This document shows, in pieces, positions 1-8,068 of a DNA stretch of 55,230 nucleotides (position 1 is its first letter; each line of letters starts with the position of its first letter). The translations under genes and the position numbers were made by a program. The DNA is taken from NCBI GenBank assembly GCA_902794035.1, contig CADBFN010000008.1:1-55230 (forward strand). Direction: 5' to 3'. The notes beneath the pieces were generated by a model. The model saw only the letters and a list, made by a program, of their open reading frames with translations, did not search any database and was not told the DNA's origin. The stretch comes from an uncultured bacterium. Lineage in GTDB: Bacteria; Cyanobacteriota; Vampirovibrionia; Gastranaerophilales; Gastranaerophilaceae.

Positions 1-154
1 GTTCGGCGCAAGCGAGCCAAGTGCGAAGCCTTTTTGCTAGTGGCGAAAGCCACAAAAAGCAAAAAGCGTAGTCACGTCGAAGGCGAGCGCAGCAAGACAA
101 CCTTGTATCGCCCACCATAGAACACCGAACGACTTTTGTAGTTCGGTGTTCTAT
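1..154. repeat. Structured GC-rich repeat (GTGAGC/GCGAAG family), partial at window edge
   Basis: The stretch is GC-rich against its surroundings and holds no credible gene. The core at 12-88 reads GCGAGC, then AGTGCGAAG, a long stem-loop (TTTTTGCT pairing with AGCAAAAA around a GTGGC-GAAA-GCCAC tetraloop hairpin), then GTAGTCAC and AAGGCGAGC. The same order of conserved blocks around an unrelated stem occurs at 21899-21976 and, on the minus strand, at 7348-7408. A second perfect hairpin follows, with a 14-bp stem at 117-130/141-154 and a 10-nt loop. The left end is cut by the window. Confidence 0.6.
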
Positions 155-442
155 TTGTGATGTAAGGATTTGAATATTGTTTGGGTTCAAGCGCAAGCCG
201 AACAGAGGCTGGTGTATTTTGTCGAGTAGTACGGTTTTCTTTTTTTTGATGTTTTTATTTTATAAAGTCAGCTATTTATAGGGATTTTGGCGGTCGGAAG
301 TGCAACTTTACTCCAAAAACCGATTTACTCATATTTACGCATTATTTACTCACGCCGGTTGGCAACTTTCCAATAATAGTAAGAAAATTTTAAAAATTGT
401 TTTTTTTAATTACTAATTGTCAGGCAGTGCCTGACCTACAAG
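155..442. other. Non-coding gap, no gene seen
   Basis: AT-rich sequence between the edge repeat and the first gene. I see no ORF with a ribosome binding site and no clear hairpin. A GC-richer patch around 285-365 has no match that I recognise elsewhere in the window. Confidence 0.5.
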
Positions 443-892
443 CTACAAGCTGAATTTATCTTTTAGTTGCTTGTCTTGTTTTGCAAAAACATCTTTTAAA
501 GTTCGATTAGCCGTTTCTATTGCTCTTTTAATATCTATTTGATACATGTTATGTTCGCGATTTACAATTTCCGTATTGTTTATATTTTCAACCATATTGG
601 TCAACATATTGATAATATTTGTAAATAATGTCTTTGTCTCTTTTTCTTCAGTGTCAACAATAAAACCAGGTTTTACGGCAATTTTTTTACCATTCATATC
701 AATAATACCATCCGCCGTAACAAAACCCTCAACATCATCACACTTATAGTTTATTTTCCATTTACCATAATTCCCAATAACCTTTTTTCCATCTTTACTG
801 TAAGCGATACCGTTCACAGTTTTTTTAAAACAATCATATGAATCTAATAATTTCATATCTAACTTGTTTATTGGGTTTAATTCTATTTTCAT
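443..892 (-). CDS. Hypothetical protein, 149 aa
   Basis: Unrecognised soluble protein. The ATG at 892 is preferred over the in-frame GTG nine bases upstream because an AGGGTGG Shine-Dalgarno sequence lies 5 nt before the ATG. The protein begins MKIELNPINKLDMKLLD, is rich in Lys, Asn and Asp, has no signal peptide or membrane segment, and its last ~50 residues look helical and charged. It stands alone, with 290 bp of non-coding sequence on each side. No function can be assigned from the sequence. Confidence 0.7.
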   Translation of the reverse strand: MKIELNPINKLDMKLLDSYDCFKKTVNGIAYSKDGKKVIGNYGKWKINYKCDDVEGFVTADGIIDMNGKKIAVKPGFIVDTEEKETKTLFTNIINMLTNMVENINNTEIVNREHNMYQIDIKRAIETANRTLKDVFAKQDKQLKDKFSL

Positions 893-1026
893 AAGTACCA
901 CCCTAATATTATATTGTATTACTTGTATTAAAACATATAAAAAATTTTTTTGCTATTGTATATAAAAATATTTAATAATCAATTTCTTTGTTAAAAATCC
1001 TCAAACCGACTGTTATTTTACAGCTG

Positions 1027-1092
1027 GAGCAGATTTTGGCTTTGCCAATAGGCACAAAAGCCAAAATGCGAAATGCTGTTTATTGCGAGCAG
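1027..1092 (+). repeat. Structured repeat, GAGCA-stem-GCGA family, divergent copy
   Basis: Block order is GAGCAG, a stem-loop (ATTTTGGCTTT at 1033-1043 pairing with the AAAGCCAAAAT that ends at 1067, with an inner GCC/GGC pair), then GCGAA, TGC and TTTATTGCGAG. The flanking blocks match those at 27975-28038, 32081-32144 and 54660-54723, whereas the stem sequence is different, so structure rather than sequence appears to be kept. A 70-codon reading frame crossing this copy is not credible as a gene. Confidence 0.5.
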
Positions 1093-1117
1093 GTTAAGAC
1101 GGTTTGCATTCTCCATC

Positions 1118-1155
1118 ATAAAATACCTTGCAATATTTATTGCAAGGTATTTTAT
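1118..1155. terminator. Perfect 17-bp hairpin 3' of the small gene at 1185-1463
   Basis: A perfect 17-bp inverted repeat (1118-1134 and 1139-1155) with an ATTT loop lies 30 bp downstream of the minus-strand gene. The stem outer end is AT-rich, so it contains its own short U/A tracts, but no long T run follows on either strand. It could act as a terminator or an mRNA 3'-end stabiliser. Confidence 0.5.
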
Positions 1156-1184
1156 ATACTGCGAATGAATTGTATATTCTGTAA

Positions 1185-1463
1185 TTATGCGACTGCTTGA
1201 AAATTTTTGCCTGCTTTGTCGCCATATTGTGCAATTAATTGTTCTTCAGTTAAAATTCTTGTAACAGGTTTTGCGCCATATACTGATGGCAGACTTGTAA
1301 TTTTGTAAGTTCCGTCTTTTAAAACTTTTACTTTGGTAGTACTTCCAATCAATTGTCCTGGTAAAGTTAAAACATCTCCGGTGCTGGTAACTACAATATT
1401 TTTTTCTCCGGCTGGTACAACTGTTGCCTTACTGCCAAAACTTACACTTTGTAAACTGTTCAT
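1185..1463 (-). CDS. Small hypothetical protein with N-terminal SFG motif, 92 aa
   Basis: The ATG at 1463 has a GGAGG Shine-Dalgarno sequence 8 nt upstream; the longer frame that starts at a TTG reads through that site and is rejected. The product starts MNSLQSVSFGSK and continues as a beta-rich domain of about 55 residues (two valine-rich strands, then a K-V-K-V-L-K-D-G turn), ending in a short helical tail. The N-terminal motif, a short polar leader followed by S/A/H-F-G/K/T, is shared with the unknown proteins at 7498 and 31038. No family is recognised. Confidence 0.7.
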   Translation of the reverse strand: MNSLQSVSFGSKATVVPAGEKNIVVTSTGDVLTLPGQLIGSTTKVKVLKDGTYKITSLPSVYGAKPVTRILTEEQLIAQYGDKAGKNFQAVA

Positions 1464-1557
1464 AATACACACCTCCAAATTAAGAATAAATTATGCATAT
1501 AGTATAAAACAAGTAACTTGCATTTTTTGCTGATATAAATAACATGGTTAAGAAATG

Positions 1558-2472
1558 TTAAGCTCTTGGATGAGTTTGTTCATAAACATCTTTCATGTGC
1601 TGCATAGAAACGTGTGTGTAAATTTGAGTATTTGAGATACTTGCGTGACCGAGAAGTTCCTGAACCACTCTTAAATCAGCTCCGTTTTCAATTAAATGAG
1701 TTGCAAAACTGTGGCGAAACATATGTGGAGTGACTTTTTTAGGTAATTCAATTTTTTCTACTATGTCATTTATTACATTGCGAACCATTCTTGTTTGTAA
1801 TCTGTAGCCTGTCTTGTTTATAAATACCGGTGATTGATCTGTGACAGGAGGCAGAGTATAGTCTTTTGCAATCAATGGTCTTGCAAAATCAATGTATTTT
1901 TGAAGATATGTTTTAGCTCTGTCTGTAATAAGTATAATTCTTTCTTTTGCACCTTTACCAAATACGGTAATTTCATTGTTTTCAAGATTTAGGTTTTCAA
2001 AATTCAGATTGCTTAGTTCTGATATACGCATTCCGCTAGCCCATAATAGTTCAAGTATTGCTCTGTTACGATATCCTGCCGGAGTTGATATATTTATGTT
2101 GTTGAGAATTTCTTCTACCTCCTCCATTGAGAGGAATTTTGGCAAAGCTTTAGGTCGTTTGGGGGAAATTATATTTAGCGCAGGATTGTTCTCAATTTTT
2201 TTCTCGCGGGCAAGATATTTGTAGAAAGTCCTTATGGATGCTATCTTTCGGGCGATTGTTGTTTTTTTGTAATCAAATTTTTGCATGAAGTGTAAATACT
2301 CACGAATTTTTGAAAAATCTGCATTTTCACAACCCTCATCCCCAAGCCATATCAGATAGCTCAAAATGTCTGAGCAATAGGCTTTTGCGGTATGTTCAGA
2401 AAAATTTTTTTCAACTAAAATATACCCTTTAAAATCTTCTAAATCTTTTTTTGAAATCGAATTTAATGCCAT
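1558..2472 (-). CDS. xerD: Tyrosine recombinase XerD-like
   Basis: Site-specific recombinase expected to resolve chromosome dimers at dif with a partner subunit and FtsK. At 304 aa it has the normal Xer length: an N-terminal SAM-like core-binding domain (about 10-95) and a catalytic domain (about 110-300). All catalytic residues are visible: Arg149 (in ASGMRISEL), Lys173 (in FGKGAKER), His250 and Arg253 (in HMFRHSFATHL), His276 (in LLGHASIS) and the nucleophile Tyr285 (in QIYTHV). The C-terminus HPRA and the GADLRVVQELLGH block fit XerD better than phage integrases. It is divergent from the TPR gene at 2564, with no att-like repeats or cargo nearby, so a housekeeping role is likely. Confidence 0.9.
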   Translation of the reverse strand: MALNSISKKDLEDFKGYILVEKNFSEHTAKAYCSDILSYLIWLGDEGCENADFSKIREYLHFMQKFDYKKTTIARKIASIRTFYKYLAREKKIENNPALNIISPKRPKALPKFLSMEEVEEILNNINISTPAGYRNRAILELLWASGMRISELSNLNFENLNLENNEITVFGKGAKERIILITDRAKTYLQKYIDFARPLIAKDYTLPPVTDQSPVFINKTGYRLQTRMVRNVINDIVEKIELPKKVTPHMFRHSFATHLIENGADLRVVQELLGHASISNTQIYTHVSMQHMKDVYEQTHPRA

Positions 2473-2563
2473 ATTTGTATTCTATTGCTTTTTTCCGATA
2501 ACTATTATACAATACTTTTATAGATTTGGAATAATATTAAGAGATTAAGGTTAGGAGAAAACA

Positions 2564-4366
2564 ATGAATTGTAAAAAATTATTAGTAACTTCAATGATTT
2601 TGACTTCTTGTGTTCTTTTTGCGCCTCAGTCATTTTCTGCAGAACCTCTAAAGGCTCAAATCTCAAAGAATTATGTTGATATAGGCAGAATGATTGAATA
2701 TACTAATTACGCAGAAGCTGATGCAAAGTTGAAAGAGATTTTACAAAAGAACCCTAATGATTTAGAGGCTAAAGCTTTGCAGTTAATGTCTTTTGCAAAA
2801 CAGTGGAAATTAGCCCCTGCTCAGTCAGAATTGGACAAATTATTGGCAAAATACCCTAATAACCCTCAATTTCATTATGCACAGGGTTTGGTATATTTGA
2901 TGAGAGAAACATCATCTGACGTTGAATATATTAAAAATATTACTAACTTATCAAATGCTGCGATTCAGGAATTTGTAAAAGCAGTAGATTTGGATAGTAC
3001 TTATTTTGAAGCATACAATGCAATGGGTGTTGCGACTTTAAAATTAGGCAACAAAAAAGATGCGGCTGACTTATTTAAAGTTGCGTTGAAGATTAACCCT
3101 CAATTTGCTCCTGCCTATGATAATTTGGGTAATATTGCAATGCTTGACGGAGATTTGGATCAGGCAGAAAAATATTATTTGCAATCTATTAAATGCAACT
3201 CTCACAATGCAACTTCAATGTACCATATGGGACAAGTTGAAGCAAAACGCGGTGATTATACAAAAGCATTAACATGGCTGAACCACTCACTGCATATCAA
3301 TCCGCAGTCATCTCCAGGTTGGAATTTGCAGGGTGAATTATATTTAAAACAAGGTAACCAGGCTGCTGCAATCAATTCTTTCAAAAAAGCAAAATATGTA
3401 AAACCTGAAAACTTCAGACCTTATGTAAATCTTGCAGGAGTTTATGAAAGACGTGCAGATCACGAATTTGCAATGGAAGAATTGAAAACTGCAATTATCT
3501 TAAATCCTAATTATAAAGAAGGTATTTACAGAGTTGGTAATATGTCTTTGGAAACTAAGAAATATCAGCAGGCACTTGAATATTATTCAAGATTGTTAGG
3601 AGACCAGACATATAACAATGCCGCAATTGTAGGTCTTGCAAATACATATTATGAAATGGCAAGAGATACAGCGGATTCAAGAGACTTTACAACTAATAAA
3701 GATGTATATTTGGCTTATGATTATGTAAATGAAGCAATTCAAAGAACTCCAAATGATTTGAAACTTCATTTGGCAAAAATTAAGTTAGCTAAATTAACTC
3801 ACCAGGTTGAATTAACTGAAGATAATTTGAATTACATTGTTCAGTCAGCTTCAAACAGTTTAGTTGATACAGTAATTAAAGGTGAAGCTTATTTATCTTT
3901 AGGCAGAGAATCTGATGCAGTTTATACATTTGAAAATGCAATCAATTTTGCAAACAGTGTTGATGATGAATTGTATTTATCAGAAATTCTTGTCCAACAT
4001 AAACAGTTCAGAACTGCAAGAAAAGCTTTGGAAAAAGTCTTGATGACAGATCCTGATAACAGAATTGCATTAAACGGTTTGCACTATATTGATTTGTGTG
4101 AAATGAAATCAAATGAATTCTTTGAAATTGCACTAAGACAGTTTAAAGAAGGAAACTTTGCATCTACAATCGAATATTGTAACAGAGCAATTGATTTCTA
4201 TCACAATGCTCCGTCAATTGCAAAATTAAAAGCTCAGGCTTACGAAGCAGAAAAGAATTACGAAGGTGCAGTTAAATATTATAAACAATATTTATCTTTA
4301 GCTCCAAATGCTTCTGATAAGGCTGCTGTTGAACAAAGAATTCAGGTCTTTACTCAACAGATGTAA
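2564..4366 (+). CDS. Exported tetratricopeptide repeat protein, 600 aa
   Basis: Starts at an ATG 6 nt after AGGAG. Residues 1-26 form a signal peptide (MNCKKLLVT, a hydrophobic core, cleavage likely after SFSA), so the protein is probably periplasmic or on the outside. The rest is almost entirely helical TPR repeats with the usual A-Y-x-N-L-G, A-x-x-x-x-x-A-L and N-P signatures: roughly residues 45-115, a clear run 145-350, and more at 450-590. Such proteins act as assembly scaffolds. It is monocistronic, closed by the terminator at 4389-4420. No enzymatic domain is seen and the partner is unknown. Confidence 0.85.
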   Translation: MNCKKLLVTSMILTSCVLFAPQSFSAEPLKAQISKNYVDIGRMIEYTNYAEADAKLKEILQKNPNDLEAKALQLMSFAKQWKLAPAQSELDKLLAKYPNNPQFHYAQGLVYLMRETSSDVEYIKNITNLSNAAIQEFVKAVDLDSTYFEAYNAMGVATLKLGNKKDAADLFKVALKINPQFAPAYDNLGNIAMLDGDLDQAEKYYLQSIKCNSHNATSMYHMGQVEAKRGDYTKALTWLNHSLHINPQSSPGWNLQGELYLKQGNQAAAINSFKKAKYVKPENFRPYVNLAGVYERRADHEFAMEELKTAIILNPNYKEGIYRVGNMSLETKKYQQALEYYSRLLGDQTYNNAAIVGLANTYYEMARDTADSRDFTTNKDVYLAYDYVNEAIQRTPNDLKLHLAKIKLAKLTHQVELTEDNLNYIVQSASNSLVDTVIKGEAYLSLGRESDAVYTFENAINFANSVDDELYLSEILVQHKQFRTARKALEKVLMTDPDNRIALNGLHYIDLCEMKSNEFFEIALRQFKEGNFASTIEYCNRAIDFYHNAPSIAKLKAQAYEAEKNYEGAVKYYKQYLSLAPNASDKAAVEQRIQVFTQQM

Positions 4367-4388
4367 TTGATATAAAAATTATTTAAAA

Positions 4389-4420
4389 GAAAAAGTTTGT
4401 GTGTGTGCGCAAACTTTTTC
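4389..4420 (+). terminator. Intrinsic terminator after the TPR gene
   Basis: 11-bp stem (GAAAAAGTTTG, 4389-4399, with CAAACTTTTTC, 4410-4420), a 10-nt GT-rich loop and a T-rich tail on the plus strand. Confidence 0.85.
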
Positions 4421-4446
4421 TTTTTATGTTTTAATATCATATAAGT

Positions 4447-4707
4447 ATGATGAAAAAATTTGATATAAGAAAGACATTTGAGACGTTTTTAAAAGAGCCG
4501 CTAAGTGTTTTGACAAACGGTTTGTTTCAGATTGTGAACATCGAAGGTGAAAATTTTTTTGCAAAAGAAAAATCTTTTAATGTAGATTTTGTAAACGGTA
4601 AGACTCAACTAACACTTGTAAATAATCAAAAAATGTATAATTTATTTCAGACAGTTTTGTATAAGAAAAAACTTTTAGAACAAAAAGAGAGAATAAAAAA
4701 GGGGTAA
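4447..4707 (+). CDS. Small hypothetical protein upstream of engB, 86 aa
   Basis: Basic protein that starts MMKKFDIRKTFETF and ends in a Lys/Glu-rich helix. The stop is 12 nt before engB, so the two are probably cotranscribed. There is no Shine-Dalgarno sequence; TATCAT at 4435-4440 lies 6 nt before the ATG, which would make a leaderless message. A second ATG follows directly. The family is not recognised. Confidence 0.6.
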   Translation: MMKKFDIRKTFETFLKEPLSVLTNGLFQIVNIEGENFFAKEKSFNVDFVNGKTQLTLVNNQKMYNLFQTVLYKKKLLEQKERIKKG

Positions 4708-4719
4708 AATAAGTAATTT

Positions 4720-5295
4720 ATGGCAAATTTTATGCAGGCAAAATTTATACAGAGTGCGGAGAAGCTTTCTCAGTGCCCAAATTTTAATCTTCCGGAGTTT
4801 CCGTTATTAGGTCGTTCAAATGTTGGGAAATCGTCTTTTATAAACGGGTTGGCAAATAATAAAAAACTTGCAAAAACCTCTAATACTCCTGGGAAAACAA
4901 GGTTGATAAATTTTTTCAATTTTAGTGATAAATTTATGATTGCGGATTTGCCGGGATATGGTTATGCAAAAGTTTCAAAAGAGGTTCAGAATCGTTGGCA
5001 GAAGAATCTTGAAGAATATTTATTAAAAAGAGAAGATATAAAATATCTTGTCCAACTGATTGACGGAAGGCATGAAATTCAAAAGAACGATTATCAAATG
5101 AGAGAATGGGTAAGTGCATATAATTTACCGATAATTACTGTTATTACGAAAACAGATTGTATATCTTCTCATAATAAAATAGCGCAGGCTATAGCGTATG
5201 TAAAACGTGAATTTGGCGGTGAAGTTTTTCCTTTTAGTGCAAATAATAACCGTTATAATGAAAAAATACTGGATTTTTTTCTTGAAAATGAGTAA
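4720..5295 (+). CDS. engB: Ribosome biogenesis GTPase EngB/YsxC
   Basis: TRAFAC-class GTPase of the YihA/YsxC/EngB family, needed for late assembly of the large ribosomal subunit. At 191 aa it is full length. Visible motifs: P-loop G1 GRSNVGKS (31-38), the conserved TSNTPGKTR switch region (53-61), G3 DLPGYG (76-81) with the family-specific GYGYAKV, and G4 TKTD (143-146). The G5 S-A-N box lies near the C-terminus. The start is ATG 12 nt after the upstream small gene. The Shine-Dalgarno sequence is weak (a GGGG run overlapping the upstream stop), so translation may be coupled. Confidence 0.93.
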   Translation: MANFMQAKFIQSAEKLSQCPNFNLPEFPLLGRSNVGKSSFINGLANNKKLAKTSNTPGKTRLINFFNFSDKFMIADLPGYGYAKVSKEVQNRWQKNLEEYLLKREDIKYLVQLIDGRHEIQKNDYQMREWVSAYNLPIITVITKTDCISSHNKIAQAIAYVKREFGGEVFPFSANNNRYNEKILDFFLENE

Positions 5296-5327
5296 TATTA
5301 TCAAAAATTTTTATAGCAGATAAAACA

Positions 5328-5367
5328 AAAACTCCAAATTTTGAAATACTTTCAATATTGGAGTTTT
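5328..5367. terminator. Bidirectional terminator between engB and thrS
   Basis: 10-bp stem AAAACTCCAA (5328-5337) / TTGGAGTTTT (5358-5367) between two convergent genes. The A/T-rich ends supply a T tract on both strands. Confidence 0.75.
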
Positions 5368-5398
5368 CGTTTCTTTATTTAAGAGATATTCGGTTCAA

Positions 5399-7198
5399 TT
5401 ATTCGTCTTTTTTGGCGAATGATTGATTTGCTCTTGATTTGATTTCAGTTTTGATGTTTTCGATAAATTCATCAACGCTGAATGTTCCGATTTGACCGAT
5501 ACCTCTGGCGCGAACTGCAACAGTACCTTCCTGAGCTTCACGATCACCAACTACACAAACGTAAGGAATTTTCTTATCCTGCAGTGATTCTCTGATTTTG
5601 TAGTTCATTGATTCGGAACGATCGTCTAATGATGCTCTGATACCTGCTTCACGCATTTTTTTATAAACGCTTTCTGCATAATCGGTATGTTTATCATTAG
5701 AAATCGGAACAACATTGACCTGAGTTGGCGCAAGCCATGTCGGGAATGCACCTGCATAATGTTCTATTAAGATACCATGGAATCTTTCCATTGAGCCAAA
5801 GATTACTCTGTGAAGCATTAACGGAGTCTTCAACTGACCGTCTTTGTCTTGGTATTTAATATCAAATCTTGCAGGTAAATTAAAGTCTAACTGAATTGTA
5901 GCGCACTGCCAAGTTCTTCCGATTGCATCTTTAACTTTGAAGTCAATTTTCGGACCATAGAATGCACCGTCACCTTCGTTGATGTCGTATTTCATTCCGC
6001 GTCTTTCCATTGCTTCTTTTAATCCTGCTTCTGCCTTGTTCCAGTTTTCTATTTCACCGACAAAACTTTCAGGACGGGTTGATAATTCAACTTCAAATTC
6101 CATATTGAAGATTGCCATTGTATCTGCAACAAAATCAATTATACCGTTGATTTCATCAACCAATTGTTCAGGTGTACAGAAGATATGAGCATCATCTTGA
6201 GTAAAGCCCTGAACACGAGTTAAGCCTGATAATGCACCTGATTTTTCTTTACGGTAAACAGTTCCTAATTCTGCCATTCTTAATGGTAATGAACGGTATG
6301 AATATCTGTTTGCCTGATAAATCAGGATATGGAACGGACAGTTCATTGGTTTTACAACGTATTGATCATCAGAATCTTCATCTTTCTGAATAAAGAACAT
6401 GTTTTCTTTGTAGTGATCCATGTGTCCTGAGATTTCCCAAAGAGTAGATTTTGCAATTTGAGGGGTATTAACGATTACATAACCTCTTTTGCGGTGTTCT
6501 TCTCTCCAGTAGTTTTCAATTTGTTCACGAACACAAGCCAAATTCGGGTGCCACAAAACTAAACCTCCACCCATTTCTTCACGGGTTGAGAATAAGTCTA
6601 ATTGTTTGCCGAGTTTTCTGTGGTCACGTTTTTCTGCTTCTTCCAAGAAAGTTAAATATGCCTGCAAATCTTCTTTGTTCCAGTATGCAGTTGCATAAAT
6701 TCTTTGAAGCATTTTATTTTTTTCGTTACCGCGCCAGTATGCGCCTGCAACTTTTAATAATTTAAAAGCGTTTGCTTTGATATATGAAGTATTTGGCAAG
6801 TGAGGACCTGCACAAAGATCGTTAAACAAAGCATTTCCGTCTTTGTCTTTTGTAATATACAAAGTCGGATTGTCGTTGCGGTGTTCTTCTAACAATTCTG
6901 CTTTGTAGATTTCGCCCTGAGCCTTGAATTCATCAATCTGCGCCTGAACATCAGGAATTTCGTATCTTTCAAATGTAAGATTTTGTTTAACAATTTCTTT
7001 CATTTTTTCTTCGATTTTGTCTAAATCTTCCTGAGTAAATGCATGACCGTCAGTCAAATCAAAGTCATAATAAAAACCGTCAGCAGTAGATGGTCCGATT
7101 GCCAGCTTTGCATTCGGGAATAAACTTTGAACAGCTTGTGCCATAATGTGAGATGTCGAGTGTCTTAAAATCGACAAAGTTTCGTTGTTCTTTTCCAT
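5399..7198 (-). CDS. thrS: Threonyl-tRNA synthetase lacking the TGS domain
   Basis: Class II synthetase charging tRNA-Thr. The ATG at 7198 (MEKNNETLSILRHS) is chosen because AAGGAAGG lies upstream and the family's second domain begins here. The longer in-frame extension to 7288 runs through structured leader DNA. At 599 aa the protein is about 40 residues short of the usual ~640: it starts directly in the N2 editing domain (HSTSHIMAQAV) and lacks the N-terminal ~60-residue TGS domain. The catalytic core is intact, with MNCPFHILIY carrying the zinc Cys, the motif 2 region (RVQGFTQDDAHIF) and motif 3 (LHRVIFGSMERF). The C-terminal anticodon domain is present. The 240-bp leader is GC-rich and structured. 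Confidence 0.93.
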   Translation of the reverse strand: MEKNNETLSILRHSTSHIMAQAVQSLFPNAKLAIGPSTADGFYYDFDLTDGHAFTQEDLDKIEEKMKEIVKQNLTFERYEIPDVQAQIDEFKAQGEIYKAELLEEHRNDNPTLYITKDKDGNALFNDLCAGPHLPNTSYIKANAFKLLKVAGAYWRGNEKNKMLQRIYATAYWNKEDLQAYLTFLEEAEKRDHRKLGKQLDLFSTREEMGGGLVLWHPNLACVREQIENYWREEHRKRGYVIVNTPQIAKSTLWEISGHMDHYKENMFFIQKDEDSDDQYVVKPMNCPFHILIYQANRYSYRSLPLRMAELGTVYRKEKSGALSGLTRVQGFTQDDAHIFCTPEQLVDEINGIIDFVADTMAIFNMEFEVELSTRPESFVGEIENWNKAEAGLKEAMERRGMKYDINEGDGAFYGPKIDFKVKDAIGRTWQCATIQLDFNLPARFDIKYQDKDGQLKTPLMLHRVIFGSMERFHGILIEHYAGAFPTWLAPTQVNVVPISNDKHTDYAESVYKKMREAGIRASLDDRSESMNYKIRESLQDKKIPYVCVVGDREAQEGTVAVRARGIGQIGTFSVDEFIENIKTEIKSRANQSFAKKDE

Positions 7199-7204
7199 AT
7201 TCAA

Positions 7205-7447
7205 TTTTTCCTTCCTTATCCTTTTTGCATTGCCGAATATTTGTGCGACAACATTTACACAAATATTTATCTTTTTCCGCCTGTGCAATCAAAGATTGCT
7301 TCGTTCCATTCACTCCCGTTTCAGTCACAACGGCGGTCATATAATGTTTCGTGCCCTGTTCGTCTCGTTATTTAACGAGACGACTCCGGCACTTCACACC
7401 GGCTCACGCATGGGGTGGATCCCCCTAACAAGTACTTTTATATTATA
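7205..7447 (-). promoter_or_regulatory. Structured thrS leader with dispersed-repeat hairpin
   Basis: Reading toward thrS: a TATAAT box (plus-strand 7442-7447), a GGGG-ATCCA-CCCC hairpin, then a copy of the GTGAGC/GCGAAG repeat. In that copy an outer stem (GTGCC 7351-7355 with GGCAC 7388-7392) encloses a perfect 9-bp hairpin (7361-7369/7374-7382, 4-nt loop). CCGCC/GGCGG and GCAATC/GATTGC pairings follow closer to the gene. The T-box consensus is absent. Whether the leader regulates thrS or is only a repeat landing site cannot be told from sequence. Confidence 0.55.
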
Positions 7448-7497
7448 GCGCAAAAAATATTTTTAGGAGCGTTAATACAAAAAAAGGAGTATAAATC

Positions 7498-7902
7498 ATG
7501 CAAACAAATTTAAGTGTAAACAATCAACCTGCTTTTAAAGCTTCGGTATCAGATAATTTTGTAAAAGCGGCACACAATTATTTTAAAGGAGTAGAATACA
7601 GACCATGGAGAGCTGAAGTTTTTGATAAAAAAGTAGCAAAAGTATTTAACGAATTCGGATATGATGAGTTTGTAATTAACTATAGCAAAGTCAAAAAAGA
7701 CGGAAAAACATTACACAAACTGTCTGCCGATAGAGAAGGACTTTCTGTTCCTTTGACAGAAAAAGATCAGTTTAGAAAAGTTCTTGAAAAGTTTCAAAGA
7801 ATGACAAAAGGTGAATTATACGTAAAAATCAAACAATTTCGCCATGAGCATCCTGAATTAAGACCGCTGAATGCAAATGTTGAAATGCCGGAATTAAAAT
7901 AA
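7498..7902 (+). CDS. Hypothetical protein with N-terminal AFKA motif, 134 aa
   Basis: The ATG follows AAGGAG with 8-nt spacing. The product begins MQTNLSVNNQPAFKAS, a short polar leader ending in an aromatic motif like those at 1463 (SFGS) and 31038 (HFTG). The body (about 20-134) is a charged mix of helix and strand, rich in Lys, Phe and Glu, with no membrane segment. It is monocistronic, with a strong terminator at 7925-7960. Probably a lineage-specific family; function unknown. Confidence 0.75.
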   Translation: MQTNLSVNNQPAFKASVSDNFVKAAHNYFKGVEYRPWRAEVFDKKVAKVFNEFGYDEFVINYSKVKKDGKTLHKLSADREGLSVPLTEKDQFRKVLEKFQRMTKGELYVKIKQFRHEHPELRPLNANVEMPELK

Positions 7903-7924
7903 AAAATTGTGTAATATATTGATA

Positions 7925-7960
7925 AAAGATTGTCATATACCGTAGCAAATGACAATCTTT
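7925..7960 (+). terminator. Intrinsic terminator
   Basis: Perfect 12-bp stem AAAGATTGTCAT (7925-7936) / ATGACAATCTTT (7949-7960), 12-nt loop, T-rich tail on the plus strand. Confidence 0.9.
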
Positions 7961-8068
7961 TTATTTATTGAACATAACAGAAATTGTTACAAACTATTCA
8001 CGAATTTAACGTGATAATACATTCTCAATATTTATGTATTATCATGTTAGAACGAGTGAGGAAATAGC

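Noticed and set aside
988-1200. 70-codon plus-strand ORF
   Set aside because: Runs through a repeat hairpin and the 17-bp perfect stem; not protein-like.
1558-2472. XerD-like gene as integrase of a mobile element
   Set aside because: Full housekeeping Xer features, no attachment repeats, no cargo or relaxase genes near it.
7080-7340. ORF antiparallel in frame to the thrS leader
   Set aside because: Overlaps the thrS start and structured leader; no Shine-Dalgarno sequence and odd composition.
7205-7447. T-box riboswitch in the thrS leader
   Set aside because: The conserved T-box AGGGTGGNACCGCG sequence is not present on the coding strand.
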